64,000 nt of DNA, from contig ML677335.1 of the NCBI GenBank assembly GCA_007922305.1, positions 38,012,642-38,076,641 on the forward strand, written 5' to 3'. The position numbers and the translations under genes were made by a program. Shown piece after piece: positions 22,206-34,081 of this stretch. The DNA is from Dermatemys mawii (taxonomy: Eukaryota; Chordata; Testudines; Dermatemydidae). The notes under the pieces were generated by a model. It was not told the origin of the DNA, searched no databases, and saw only the letters and a program-made list of their open reading frames with translations. Each line of letters starts with the position of its first letter. Position 1 is the first letter of the stretch.

Positions 22206-23204
22206 TCAAAGATGTGCATAAAGAAGGTCGCTTGTTCAAGAGATGAGGAAGGCATCTCAAAAAGAATGAGGAACCAAACCTCCTTTTGAACCGAACCTTT
22301 TGCACTTTCTGTTGATGGCCGTCAGGAAAAGCTCTGCATGTGGAAACCTACATGTCAGGAATATCTATCTGCGGATCTGAGTGTCCACTCAAGTCCAGAG
22401 AAAAATGTCTGCTCAGAATATTGCCCATGGTTTTTTGTATGCTTGGAAGATAAGAAGCTGAAATGAGAATGTGATTAGCGATACAGTAGTTCCACAGTTT
22501 AATTGCTTCAGCAACAGAGAAAGGAACTTTGGCGAGCTGCCTGAACCAGAGACATCTGCTGCCTCAGCAGTAGCCTTTCTGGAAGATGAAGTGTCCAATT
22601 TGACTGTGACACAGGCTTCTTTGAGGTAGGTTCCCTGTGAGGAGATGAAGAACTCCTCTTCTTGTAAGCTCTAAGAGAATCATCAGAGCTCTTACATGTT
22701 CTGAGGTTGATGTAGTATCCAGGCCTGGACCTCAGTCTGGTCAGAAGGAGCATTCCACCAAGAGAAGCTTAAGTTTAATCTCCCAGTTCTTATAGGATCT
22801 GCTTTTAAAAGCTGAGCAGATCTTGCTCTTTGCTGGGATGTGGGTATCACTCAGACAGCGGACACAGTGGAAATGTCCACTGCTGACAAGGAAGCTTCTG
22901 AGCATTCGAGACAGCATCTGAATCAGAGAAATCCCAGCATGCCAGTAGAAGAGTGCTCCTGAACTAAACTCCGCCGAGGCGGGAGGGGAGACAGAATGGA
23001 AATGGAGTCCCTCAAAATAAGATCAAAGTTAAATCAAGGTAAACTAAACTAGACTGACTAAAAATACAATTTTAAAATTAGAATTTGAGGCCATAGCTAT
23101 GAAGTAGAAGGTGGTCACTGCCAGACATTCCATCGTATGACATAAGGCGGCTGAAAAGGATCTGACTGCAGTTCACCAGTGCAGCCTTACTTATAATCAG
23201 TATG
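22206..23204 (-). pseudogene. Decayed interior of DIRS copy A
   Basis: About 1 kb lies between the CR1 fragment and the right terminal repeat. Minus-strand frames up to 81 codons are serine/arginine-rich (for example KKRSSSSPHREPTSKK near 22660), compatible with a gag-like region of a DIRS element, but no motif decides this. No reverse transcriptase box was found. Confidence 0.4.
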
Positions 23205-23320
23205 GAGCACAATGATGCGTAGGACCCATGTGCAGGCTGAATGAGCACTGCTACCAAAAATCTCTGATCAAAGGTGCATGCTCACCTGAAGTGCAGCACC
23301 CCAGGTACACTACTCAAAAG

Positions 23321-23385
23321 AGAACTCCAATCTCCTGATTCTGAGGCTAGCACCCTATCCAGTAGACCACACTGCTTCACTGAAG
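23321..23385 (-). repeat. SINE, right part (tRNA-like head), split by DIRS
   Basis: The text agaactccaatctcctgatt, then gctagcaccctatccagta and gaccacactgcttc is the reverse complement of a tRNA-derived SINE head. It continues the SINE broken at 21314. Confidence 0.75.
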
Positions 23386-25270
23386 CTTGAAAAAGGAGTG
23401 GCCAAAGCACCCATTCTGGCTGTGAAGGGAGGTGAGTGAGCAGCCGCCCCATGTTAAATTGTGCTAAATTTTGCCCTCACTGCTGCTGAGAATATAAATG
23501 CTTACAATGAAGCCACGAAGTTAACATCTCTGAGGTGATATAGAAGGGCTGGAGGTAAGGGATCTTGAATTTGAGTTATTGTAAGATGAGAGTAAAAGTT
23601 CCTGAATTACATCCATAAGGTTACTTCAAATGGACAAAAGAAACCTTTAATTAAAGCTTATGACTCTAAAATCCTAAAATCTGACAAATTCTTCCCCTTG
23701 AGATTTTTATTGCTGCTAATCTTCTATGAGCAATATTTTAGGGAGAACTAAAGTAATAAGAAGCAGAAGTAGAAGTACTGTCCTCCTTCCCTGCTTGCCT
23801 TTGTTTACCATTTAAATTGCCACCCACACACTTTTCCATATAGAACACCGTGGGGTGTTAAACACCAGCACAGAAATTCAGCAAATGCAGCTCCTGTCCC
23901 CAGCAGGATAAGGTAATGCCTGGCGTTCCCTCTCTTTAAGTCATATAAATTTATTTGGGGGAACAGAAAAGAGGTCTGATAACAGTCACTGAGCTAATCT
24001 GACTTTTGCTAATGGACTGGGGGAGTGAGAATAGAAAACACAAAAGAATTAGCTGATTTCATACAAAGTCATTTTTAGTCACATGAATTTTCATTTTATT
24101 TGGTTCCTTGTCAACGTATGCTCTGCTTTACTAAACTCCTAGCATTATTGCCTTCCTATAAAATTGCATGATGAAACACATACCACCAGGGCAGGAAAGA
24201 GCCACAGAGCAACTTAATTCAAACTGCATGTCCAAGCATTTCCAGGTATTACTTGTCAAGGTACTTCGGTAAAAATCTTTGGGTAGCTCATATACACAGC
24301 ATGGGAGCCCCTTCCAGGTTTCAATTAGTCCCCACTACCTGAAAGTCTTCACTTTTTTTAGTGTGTGCACATGCACGTGTGGGGAAATGCTTCGCCATTA
24401 AGCAAAATGGAGGATTAGGAGTAATTACTATTAATGGAGTAAATGTTTGTATAATGAAATCATGCTTGTATCTGCAAATAAAGCAAGACAACAAGGATAG
24501 CCTTCCCCATTACAGATTTGCTACTGTGTAGCCTCAGTGATTACAGGAAAACAATTTAGAGTGAAAGATTATCCTCCGGCTCTTGATCTGGTGTTGTGTT
24601 TACTGGGAACAAACAGGGGCAATATTATCCCAAGTGACATGCTTAGCATGTTCAGAACTTCCTTTCTTATTCTGTTGCCTATTTCTTTCCCTCCATGCCA
24701 CCTTCTAAAAGAAAGATCTTATGGAATACTTTAGTATTTTAAAGGTCTGTTTAGTCCCATCACAGAACAGTTTTAAAGCTGATGAAGTATGGTGTTCCAT
24801 ATCACGTACAGCCTGTTTCAATGGGATACCAAATTTCTCATTTTACAGACTACTTTAGAAGAGTAAGACCCTCTCTTCTGAGACACTTCTCCTTCCAATC
24901 CCAATCTCCCAGAACTTGGTTCTCAAAACATGCCATTCTGTGTGTCACCTAAAAGAAATCTATGGCCTAGTGACTATTCAAATTTTACAAGAGGGCTATA
25001 TTTTCAAGAGCCAAATGCTGCCTCTGATGTACATAGGTGCGATTTGCATTGAAATCCAATGGGAGTTGTGAGGACAGAATTCAGCCAGAAGAGAAATTAA
25101 GAGTTTGGATGACAGAAATTTCCTGGGAAACTTTTGCAACTGAAACCATGTTGGAGAATTTTATTCAGATGAGCTTACATGCAAGTTAAGTTCTGAGTTG
25201 CCTTGTGACATATCAGAGCATGATTTTTCACAGATAATTATACTAATTGCACAGTTATTCATACAATTGC
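23386..25270. other. Single-copy sequence
   Basis: No gene or transposon recognised. Near 25045-25085 (catt-gaaatccaatgggagtt) there is one diffuse repeat word. Confidence 0.4.
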
Positions 25271-25276
25271 CATGAC

Positions 25277-25325
25277 ATATAATATATAATAAAATATTAT
25301 ATAATATAAATAATATAATAAAATA
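25277..25325. repeat. AT-rich low-complexity tract
   Basis: About 50 bp composed only of A and T apart from a single C at the start, built from taata/tata words, for example aatatataataaaatattat. Confidence 0.9.
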
Positions 25326-28300
25326 GGTCACTTATTTCAGTAGTGATATGATCTATCCTCAGTTAGTGAATGTATACCGAGCTACAGCTACAGAAATAGA
25401 TATTACTCCCAGGATTAAAATTACACCAAAAATATGATTAGAACATGATGAAAATCAGATTTTGATGTTATTGACTATTGTGCACTTCTCTCGATTGTAG
25501 ATCTCAAAACGATAAAGAAAAACAGCTGGTTCTCACTTCTCTGATCATAAACTGCAGTGACACAGTAATGCCTAATTTTTGAATTAGTGAGTACTTGCAT
25601 TACTATTAATCCTTTTAGATAGTTCAAACGGACATTTAGAAGTCTAGTTTACTTTGCATGGTTTACACCAGTTGCTTGTTGCACGTATCTTGGCAGTGAA
25701 ACGAGACTGATTTGTTTATATTCATCCTAATGCGCTGGTCCAATGCTGTTGTTTTTTGAATCCAAACTCTGTAAGTGGATATTTAATGGTATCTCTGGAG
25801 CCCTCTCCTTCGCAGCCCATGCAACAGAAAAGGGCACTGGGACTCCCACCCTTCACTGTGGCCAAGGCTCTTTCCCTTCTTCTTTCCATCATCACTTGAT
25901 CCTTTTCCTAACAAGGAGATGAGACAGAGAGAAGGGTATGACACGACGGAATTGTCCAGGACAGGAGACATCACACGTACTGGGAAGAGATCATAGGCAG
26001 AGGTACGGGTGGTGCTTAGAGTATGGGCCTAAAACGGGAGATTATAACCATTTCCCCCCATAATCTGAACCCCTTTTTCTTATACATACACATTCTTATG
26101 GAGTGCATGGCAATATCCGCATGCCTGCAAATGAGGATTTGCCCTCACATGTCAGAGATCACAGCCCAGAGAAATCACCGAAGATTAGCCTTCCCTGAAT
26201 GACACGTCCTTACTGACTCCGTTCATGTTCAATCACGCCGTATTTCCTCAGAGGCCACGCCTTCACAGTTATTCACAGGTAAGTACCGCCCCCAAAATGA
26301 CCGTCAGTGTAATTACTGAGCAAGCAGCTGCACCAGACCCTCATAAGGAAAGAATTATGTCAGTTGTGTTTCCTACGTAGAATGTAACGGTGTGCTTTTC
26401 ATTAAAGACCTTCCCTTCCAGAGTGGAGTGACAGCAGTCTGCACTTATAGTAGCTGGTTCTATTATGGAATTCATTAGTAGTTCTAAGATAACAATCTGC
26501 ATTATTTAGGCAACTGCACCTGTGGATTTGACTGGTCGGTGTTGAAGTTAAACCGTTTTTTTGTTTTTTTGGTTTTTTTGTGTTTTGGAGGGGTTTTTTG
26601 GATGGAAGGAACACAGTCAAGGAGATGTTGATGCTATAATCTTCCAAAGAGTCCCTAGCAGAGCTGAGGGAGCAGTGAATAGCGGGATACAGTGCAATAA
26701 GAGGAAAAATGAAAAGATAAAAAGAAATAAGGAGTTTCACTTTCTTATCTTTATAATGTTAAACAAATCTTAAAAACAAACATACAGTACAATGTAAAGG
26801 AAAGTCAGACACTATCCTTCTAAGTCTAAATCAATATTGCTACCATTGGCATTTTAAAATGTGTTTTTAATGATTTTTAAAGCCCAAGGCTCAACTGACT
26901 TTTTTTAAAAAATCATCAATTTTCTGATCCTTGGAAAGATTGGTTATATACAGTTTTGTATCCTTTATCCACGGCTCCCAGTTACCACATCTCACTGTTA
27001 ATTAACCTATTGTTTGGTCCCTTGTGCATTGATAATTTCTATCCTTTCCTCTGTGCATGTGTGGGTAGCATGGTCAAAACACTGAATTTTAACTATACAA
27101 AAAACCCTCTTCTGCTAAATCACATTTACAGCTCAATTGAGTGGCAGAACTAACAACCATTTTTATCTTATAATCAAATATTTCACATGTATTTTTAAAA
27201 AATGAAAGCCATTTTTGAGCAAAACACTCTCTCTTTCATCTCTATTACCTCCTAAAGAGCCAAAAATTCATAGACTCTACAGACATATTAAGATATTAAG
27301 GTTTTGAGCTTCTCCTTGCATATGTACAAGTGACACTCCACTCATGCTTTTAACTGATAAAATAATGCAGCTGTCAGAATAATGGGTCAGCCTGTAATAA
27401 ATTTCTTCATACAGTATTTGCCTTTGGATAAAGTACAGCATACCCCAAGCTGCAATTCAACCCTAGTAAGAAGAACTTCCAACAAATGTAAGAGAATGGG
27501 GAGAGGGGGGTTGGACATTGCATTAAAATGCTTGATTTATCCTCTAAACTATTGTAAACAATTTTTCCCCCTCAAGAAATCCCAGAGATGCGCCTACACT
27601 CAATTATACTGACAACATCCCTGTAGGTTTTATTTATTGGGAATGGTGTGATTGGAGAGAGTAGAATTTCCTAATGCTTTCATTTAAGGGTAGTCAATAG
27701 TAATATTACACAAAGTGAACAAAAACAAGGACTGACCTTTTTCATGGCAAGTCCAAGATACCACCCTATCACCCTTACTAGTGAAGATGGGTCTATAACA
27801 AAAATTCCCCGAAGTCCAGGGCATTTACATCTGAGGCTTTGGTTCAAACCCATCCTTCATAATTAATAGTTAAATTTTAACTGCCAATCTAATACACATG
27901 CTTCTCGGATGTTTAATGGCATGGTAGAATGTGGTCACTTTATCAAAATTAGATTGGTGCTGTTGCTTAAATCTGGATTTGTTCAATAGCACATGCTGAG
28001 GGCAGCAGTCTGTATCTGATATCATCATTGATATCCCAGGTGTACAACCTCAAGCAGGCCAGACAACATGGCAGCTGGCTCTCCTGAGTCCCTTTTAAGA
28101 GAAGCCAGCCAGTTACCCCTCAACTGTGTGAGAGGAGACTGCCCAGCTGCTCCAAATTCTCCCACCACCAAGAGAAGCCTGCAAGCAGACTGTCTCCTGT
28201 TCCCCATGACAACTTGGCATAGACATGTTACTGTACTAGTCTTTAGGTACCATAGTGCTTATGAGACCTATGAGATTAAAGACTTCAAGGTATTTAAAAA

Positions 28301-29536
28301 GCAACAGATATAGTAATGGTTTGTCGGGAGACATTACAAGTCAATTTTACTTCTAAAAACAACTCCTGTGGCTGTGTACATTATCTTCTAGCTTTGGCTA
28401 ATAGTGGATATATCACAACCTCAAGAATAATTTCTACAGATGAACTTTTTTTTTTACTGCTATTGTCTTCTGAACTATTCACTATTTCCAGGGTCAAATT
28501 ATTTGTTGCAAATACATGCTTTGACAAATTTAGCTAACATTTTGCTGACTGTTCATAAAAGGATCTTGATTTCTATGAATACATTTATTATTCATCAGAG
28601 AACAAATCTCAGCCCAGGTGTTATGAACGAATTTCAGTCCATGTGTTATTTGTGACCTGTTCACCTCTATTATATACTATTTATGGTATTCTTGCTGCTC
28701 TCTCATCTGGCAATCAGCTAAGGAAGAATACAAATAACATGCTTCCAGTATGAATGTTCAGGAGAATAATTTGTGCTAAAATTTGTTGATCTTTCACTCT
28801 CACTAACATTTTCATGAAAAACCCAGTCTTCGCCCGAACACTTGAAAAAACTAATAATGTGACCCCAGAAACAACAATAGTCAACTTCTTACAATTTTTT
28901 TGTATCCTTCAACAGCTTCATTTTACATGAGTATATACTCAGATACAGCATATTAATTACTCTGAATATCTGTAAAATTCCTCTGTCCTTTTATTTGTAG
29001 CCATTTCCAAGTACTTTGTCAGAAGGTGTGTAAATTTTTATGAATCAATCAGTGATGGCAGTGGTGGTGTGTTCTAGTTTTTCATTCTGACTGCAAAGCA
29101 AAATTAAAAGCTGCATTTTGCAAATTTACGCATTATACATTGCACTAGCAGCTGGTGGACTGCTGCTGAGACAGATCGTCTTTACTTTCCAGTCCCCTGT
29201 GACTGAGATGGAAGAATTACAGGACACCAATAGCAGCTGCTACTACCACCCCACAAGCAGCAAGCCAAGGTTCCGGGGGCGGGGGGGTGAGTCGGGGGGA
29301 ACAAAAAGGAAGAAGGCAGTGCCAATGCTGGTAACACAAAACATTGCACCTCGCTCACAAAAGAAACAACAGTAGAACTGGTTTTGGCTTCCTCTCAGCT
29401 GACACAGAGGCTCTTGCAGTGCTATTGACTTTGAAAACACTAAAAATTTTGATCAGAGCTTTTAAGAATCAATGGCATTGTTCTCTCTTCTTGATGACTG
29501 AAGCAGCTTGTTTTGGGGACCTCTGTCATTCATAGC
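25326..29536. other. Single-copy sequence with two weak exon-like signals
   Basis: No confirmed gene. Possible splice signals near 25850-25912 (minus) and 26239-26285 (plus) are listed as findings. A T-rich stretch (tttttttgtttttttgg repeats) lies at 26556-26602, which also inflates a 70-codon frame. Two overlapping open frames near 28316-28655 have no family match. Confidence 0.35.
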
Positions 29537-29660
29537 CTAGAGTTGCCAATTCTGGTTGGACGTATTCCTGGAGGTCTCATCACATGACATAATCTTTAAT
29601 TAAAGGTTAACCTTAATTCCTGGGGACTCCAGGACAATCCTGGAGGGTTAGCAACCCTAG
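29537..29660 (+). mobile_element. Short MITE with gttgcca ends
   Basis: It starts ctagagttgccaattctggt and ends ggagggttagcaaccctag, inverted ends of about 14 bp. The interior holds complementary words (tattcctggaggtctcatc and ctggggactccaggacaatc) around an AT-rich centre (aatctttaattaaaggttaa). The same family, reversed and shorter, is found inside a CR1 at 34831. Superfamily unknown. Confidence 0.7.
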
Positions 29661-29790
29661 CATAGCCCCTCTGTTAAAAATACAGCTTAGCATAAGGAGC
29701 CACTCTTTGTTTAAAACAGGACAATTCAATAGAGAGCCACTGAGTAGTGATGACATGAACACCACATTAGGTGCACCATTTCAGCAACCG

Positions 29791-29938
29791 CTCCCCCACT
29801 TCAATGACGGGTAAGCCCCACCACTCCTGCCATGAAATAATGGCTAAGCCACACCACTGCCCCCAGCAATATCAGCTAAGCCTTTTCAGCCATACCATTC
29901 CTCTCCTGTAGTAATGGTTACGCCATCTTGCCCCCACT
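29791..29938 (+). repeat. Diverged minisatellite, about four 33-41 bp units
   Basis: Units start with ccactcctgcc / ccactgccccc / ccattcctctcc and carry atggctaagcca-like ends (gacgggtaagcccca, aatggctaagccaca, atcagctaagcc, aatggttacgccat). The units are strongly diverged, so this is an old array. Confidence 0.55.
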
Positions 29939-31655
29939 TCCCCACCCGAAAACCCTCATGCCCATGTTTGGTCATACCTATAGTGCTTTGGCACAGGGAG
30001 ACAGCACCTGCTTATGCTGCTCAGTGCACTGAACACCAACAGCATCTGGCAGAGACAAATAGCAACCTGCACGAACACAGTGACCATGCAATGTTGGCAG
30101 CTCCCTGTGCCTACAGTACAGACCCAAGTTTTAGCCCAGAGCGTTCACAGATCTTTGCGGATCTGCCAGAGGCTACAGCTATCCATTCACAAACTCTAAC
30201 CTATCCCCACTTCAGGCAGCTGCAGAAAGAGACCTCCTGGAACAGTCGAGCATTGTAAAGCAAAAAGATAGCAAAGAACACATTTTTCTAAGGTCATTTT
30301 AACTACAGCCCAACTGCTCTAGTGATTCATATTTTCACGGAGATATGGTTACAACTTATATTACACAGAACAAACAAGGTCACTCTTGCCCAGTGTTGAA
30401 AAACAATGTTCCTAAGTACCCTCTACAAATAGATAAATACACAAATTCTAAATACTGTTGTGTGAACTGAAGACTGCTTCATTCCCACATTTTTGAGGAC
30501 AAAAAAAAAAAAGTATCTAGACTAAGCACAAGGGAGTCAAATTCTAGGAAACAGGTTATTACTTTCTTTTTACGTACTAGGATTCTATGGAGGATCTGTG
30601 TAGGCAGCTGAGCATAAAAAACAGATTCAAATTATCTAAATAACTTTTGGCTGCCTAGAACTGATTTGCTGGTTAGGTGTTGATTTTGTGTCCTTACCTT
30701 TTAATTGCAAGACCTCTTTTTCCCAGTATATTTGGTCATTCAAAAAAAAGAGAAACATCAAATCCTCTTTCAATGAATCCTATGCATACAAACTAAAGGA
30801 TACTTAAGGTCACAAGAAACCACTGGTGGCTGAAAATGTTTTTATCAGTTTTGTTGTGTGTCATAACCCCCTATAAGATAAGCGCAGAATTCTGAATACA
30901 AAACAGACACCATTATAAGCGGATACAGGCCTCTCTCAATGTTCCAACTCCATGTTCATTTTGGGAAGCTAAGCCAACGATTACTATCTGGTGAAACAGC
31001 TTTTGAAATATCATCAATTTCCTGAAGAATGTATCAGTTTATTGAGCAGAGTTTTTCAGACTCCTCGTATCTCATTCGATAGGATTATGCCTAGCAATTT
31101 TTTATGAACCATATTTAAAATATTGATATGCCTGCACAAGACACTTATTTCCCCAACAATCTAACCACTGTTATCTGCTGTTAAGACTGTCAGGGGCTCA
31201 GTCTGTTAAAAAGGTAAAAAAATAAAATAAAACCTGTCGTCTGAGCGTATTAGATGAAATCCTGTCCTGTATCTAAATCCGAAGAATATCTAGTCAAAAC
31301 ACTTGTTCATGTGTCAGAGACTCAGCCTATTGTCGTTAGTTTTTAAATATACATATGGAAGCACTCTCAATAGCATCAAGTCATTTTTTTCTGCCACAAA
31401 CCCTTCAGAGCTCCTTCCGCACATACAGGGCTTTACTAAATATACCTACAAGCCTTTACCCAGCAGCAAAAATGTTAGCCTTATGTCTGCACAGTATTCA
31501 TTATGAAATGTCTTTCAAATTTAGTTCTATGGTAGTACTGGAAGTTAGCAACACAAAGTAGGTATCATTTGATGCCTGTAGTAGTACCACTCAGAATCGA
31601 ATTGCTCATCTCAGTCCAGCTCCAAGGGGACATATGACCACATCACAGCAGTGAA
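29939..31655. other. Single-copy sequence
   Basis: No gene recognised. A 114-codon plus frame at 29914-30258 begins in the minisatellite and has no domain. An A-rich run lies at 30501-30512. Confidence 0.4.
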
Positions 31656-33279
31656 GTTTACTCACCTTGTAGTAACTGAGGTTCTTCATGATGTGTTCCT
31701 CTGTGGATGCTCCACTCCAGGTGACAATGCATCCCAGCACCACTGATCAAAGATCTTCAGTAGCAGTGCCTGGTCGAAAGACATGCTCAGCTGCTTGTCT
31801 CTTGACATCATTAGGGTTTGACTGGGCGTGCGCATCCCAACCCCTCTGAGTTCCTTCTCTACCGTAGAGTTGTCTGATGAGTGCTCCAAAGTAGAGGGGA
31901 GAAGGGTGGATAGTGGCGCACCCAGAAGGAGACACATCTCGAAGAACCTCAGTTACTGCAAGGTGAGTAACTTTCTCTTCTTCTTCGAGTGCTGTCCCTG
32001 TGGGTGCTCCACTCCAGGTGATTGTGAAGCAGTACCACTACGGTTGGTGGGATTTTGGAGTTGCGTGAGGGATAATGGTAGACAGTACTATATGGCCTAC
32101 TATGGCAGCTGCCATGGTATCCTGTGTGATAATGTTTGGCGAATGTGTGGGCAGATGTTCACATAGCCGCTTTGCATGTGTCTTTAATAGGTACGTCGGA
32201 GGAAGGCAACATTGACATTGCTCAAGTAGAATGAGTTCTGACACTCTCTGGTGTTTGAACACTCTGGTCTGATAACAGGATCTGATGCAGTCAGCGATTC
32301 ACTTGGATAGTCATTGCTTAAAGATAACATCACCCTTTGATCTCTCTGTAGTAGAGACAAATAGCCTAAGGAATTTGCAGGTGGCTTAGTTCTGTCAAAT
32401 TAGAATGCAAGAGCCCCTCGGACATTGAGGGTACGTAATACTGCTTCCTGTGGAGTCTTATGAGGCTTGGGATGGAAGTGTATTTGCTGAAGTGGAAGGT
32501 AGACACCACCTTGGGGAGGAATTCAGGGTGGAGTCTCACAGTAGCCTTATCTTTAGAGAAAATCGTGTAGGGAGGATAGGCCATCTGGGTGCTTATTTCA
32601 TCAACCCTTCTTGCTGGTGTTATGGCAACCAAGAAAGCTGCTTTCATAGACATGCAGAGCAGGGATGAGGTAGCCAAGGGTTGAACGGACGTTTCATGAG
32701 ACCATGAAAGATCTAGGCTGAGACTCCAGGAAGCTCCTGGTGGATGAATCTCAGGGTAGAGATTCTGTAGGCTCATGAGGAAGCGTTTTATGGTGGGATG
32801 GGCAAAAAATGAATATCCATCCAGCATATCATGGAAAGTAGAAAGGGCCACAAGGAGTACTCAGATAGAACTGAGCAAGAGCCCTTCCTGTTTTAGTTTC
32901 AAAAGGTAGTCTAAGATGTCAGGAAGTATGACTGTCCAGGGAGGGAAGTCTCAACAGGAGACTAACATGAGGAATTTTTTTTAATTAAACTAATGAACTA
33001 TTCTAAAGGAAAGGGAGAAAACTGGGGTAAGTCTAACTAACTATTTCTATCTACTTATTTCCTTCAGTGACCAGGGAAGAGGTTAGCACTGCTTCAAGTC
33101 CCGTCTTCGGCCAGGGGTGCAGGACGCATGCACTCAGACAGACCCTAACAACACTGTGAGACAGCAGCTGAACGCGTGCATCCTGACCAGGCACTGCTAC
33201 CGAAGATCTTCCATCAACAAAGCTGGAACGCACCGTCACCTGGAGTGGAGCACCCACAGGGACTATACTCAAAGAACTA
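31656..33279 (-). mobile_element. DIRS-type tyrosine-recombinase retrotransposon, deleted copy B
   Basis: The left 31680-31850 (ctgtggatgctccactccag, then cagtagcagtgcctggtc) is the inverse of 33085-33276 (gaccaggcactgctacc, then ctggagtggagcacccacag). These inverted terminal repeats are about 170-190 bp long. A further pair lies inside the left end: 31656-31702 is complementary to 31926-31972 (actcaccttg / aaggtgagt), and 31981-32020 repeats the terminus again. This is consistent with DIRS split/inverted repeats and an internal complementary region. Only the recombinase region remains between them, so gag and RT/RNase H are deleted. Confidence 0.75.
32040..32880 (-). pseudogene. DIRS tyrosine recombinase, broken
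   Basis: A 161-codon open frame at 32366-32851 holds a clear recombinase core: SFFAHPTIKRFL, an SLSLDLSW segment, FLVAITPARRVDE with the first catalytic Arg (about 32620-32596), then FLPKVVSTFHF. Downstream on the minus strand the H-x-x-R box reads H-S-T-stop at 32233-32222, so the catalytic Arg codon has become TGA. The C-terminal box reads PIKDTCKAAM, stop, TSAHTFAKHY with the Tyr retained. The gene is therefore inactive. The family is identified by these motifs and the flanking inverted repeats; a Ngaro-type YR element is the alternative. Confidence 0.75.
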
Positions 33280-34081
33280 CTGACATAAATGGCAGGAACC
33301 AACATCTGTTCTGACAGGTTCCTCAGAGGAGCCAAGAACTGAATCACCCTGTTACTCGTAGTGGGGTCTCTCATGATCAGGACTGAGGCACAATGAAAGG
33401 GCACAACTGGGAATGCTGTTCCCCACAGTATCGGAGTAAGACATTCTGCTAGTTAGCCCAGTTCTAAAGATTGTACAAAATTCAAGTACAGTAAAAATGT
33501 TTGTGCTCCTGTGGATGCAGACACACTAAATTGCCACAGATAGCCTAACCTGGCCTCACGTGCATTTTTCTTGGCTCTCCTGAAAACATGGGGAACTTAA
33601 TCTGTTTCGTACCTCATTCTTATAATTTGCATTTTCAGAAACAGAACACCTGTGCTCACATTCTTAGCATGAAGCTTCAGGAAAATAATGAGTTGTGTGT
33701 GTTCTTGCAAGAGAGAGAATTACAAAAAGCAGTCAAATAAAATCAATTGTAAGACTGAAAAAGTTAAAAAAAAAATAGAATCTCGGTGACAAAATGAAGT
33801 TATTCTAATAAAAGGAAACACCGCTAGGTGCTTCTCACATTATAGCAGTGATGCTGGTAACTTACGGTATTTCATCCATGCTATAAAAACAGACACACAC
33901 AGATATGGAAGGCTGAGGCATGTCAAAACAAAACAAAGCAAAAAAAAAACAATAACCAAAGATTGAATTATACTACAGATATATGCTGGGCCATTACACA
34001 ACCCAGACTCAAGTCTGCTTTCTTCAGACAATCCTAATGGCTTTATTTAGCAAAACAGGTCAGTTTGGTTAATTCTCTGGG
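33280..34081. other. Single-copy sequence
   Basis: No gene or transposon recognised beyond A-rich runs at 33766-33776 and 33940-33949. Confidence 0.4.

Larger units (their letters stand above)
21315..23320 (-). mobile_element. DIRS-type tyrosine-recombinase retrotransposon, deleted copy A
   Basis: The left end (ggttactcaccttgtgcagt, then ctctgggtgctccactgcag) is complementary to the right end near 23205-23318 (ctgatcaaaggtgcatgct, then gcagcaccccagg). These are inverted terminal repeats of roughly 100 bp or more. A second, internal complementary block near 21600-21690 (gggacacacatcttaaagga...ctatgggtgctctacttca) fits the internal complementary region of DIRS elements. The minus strand encodes the end of a tyrosine recombinase. 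The rest resembles the decayed left part of the element, and RT/RNase H sequence is not recognisable. No target duplication is seen, as expected for recombinase-mediated insertion. Confidence 0.7.
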
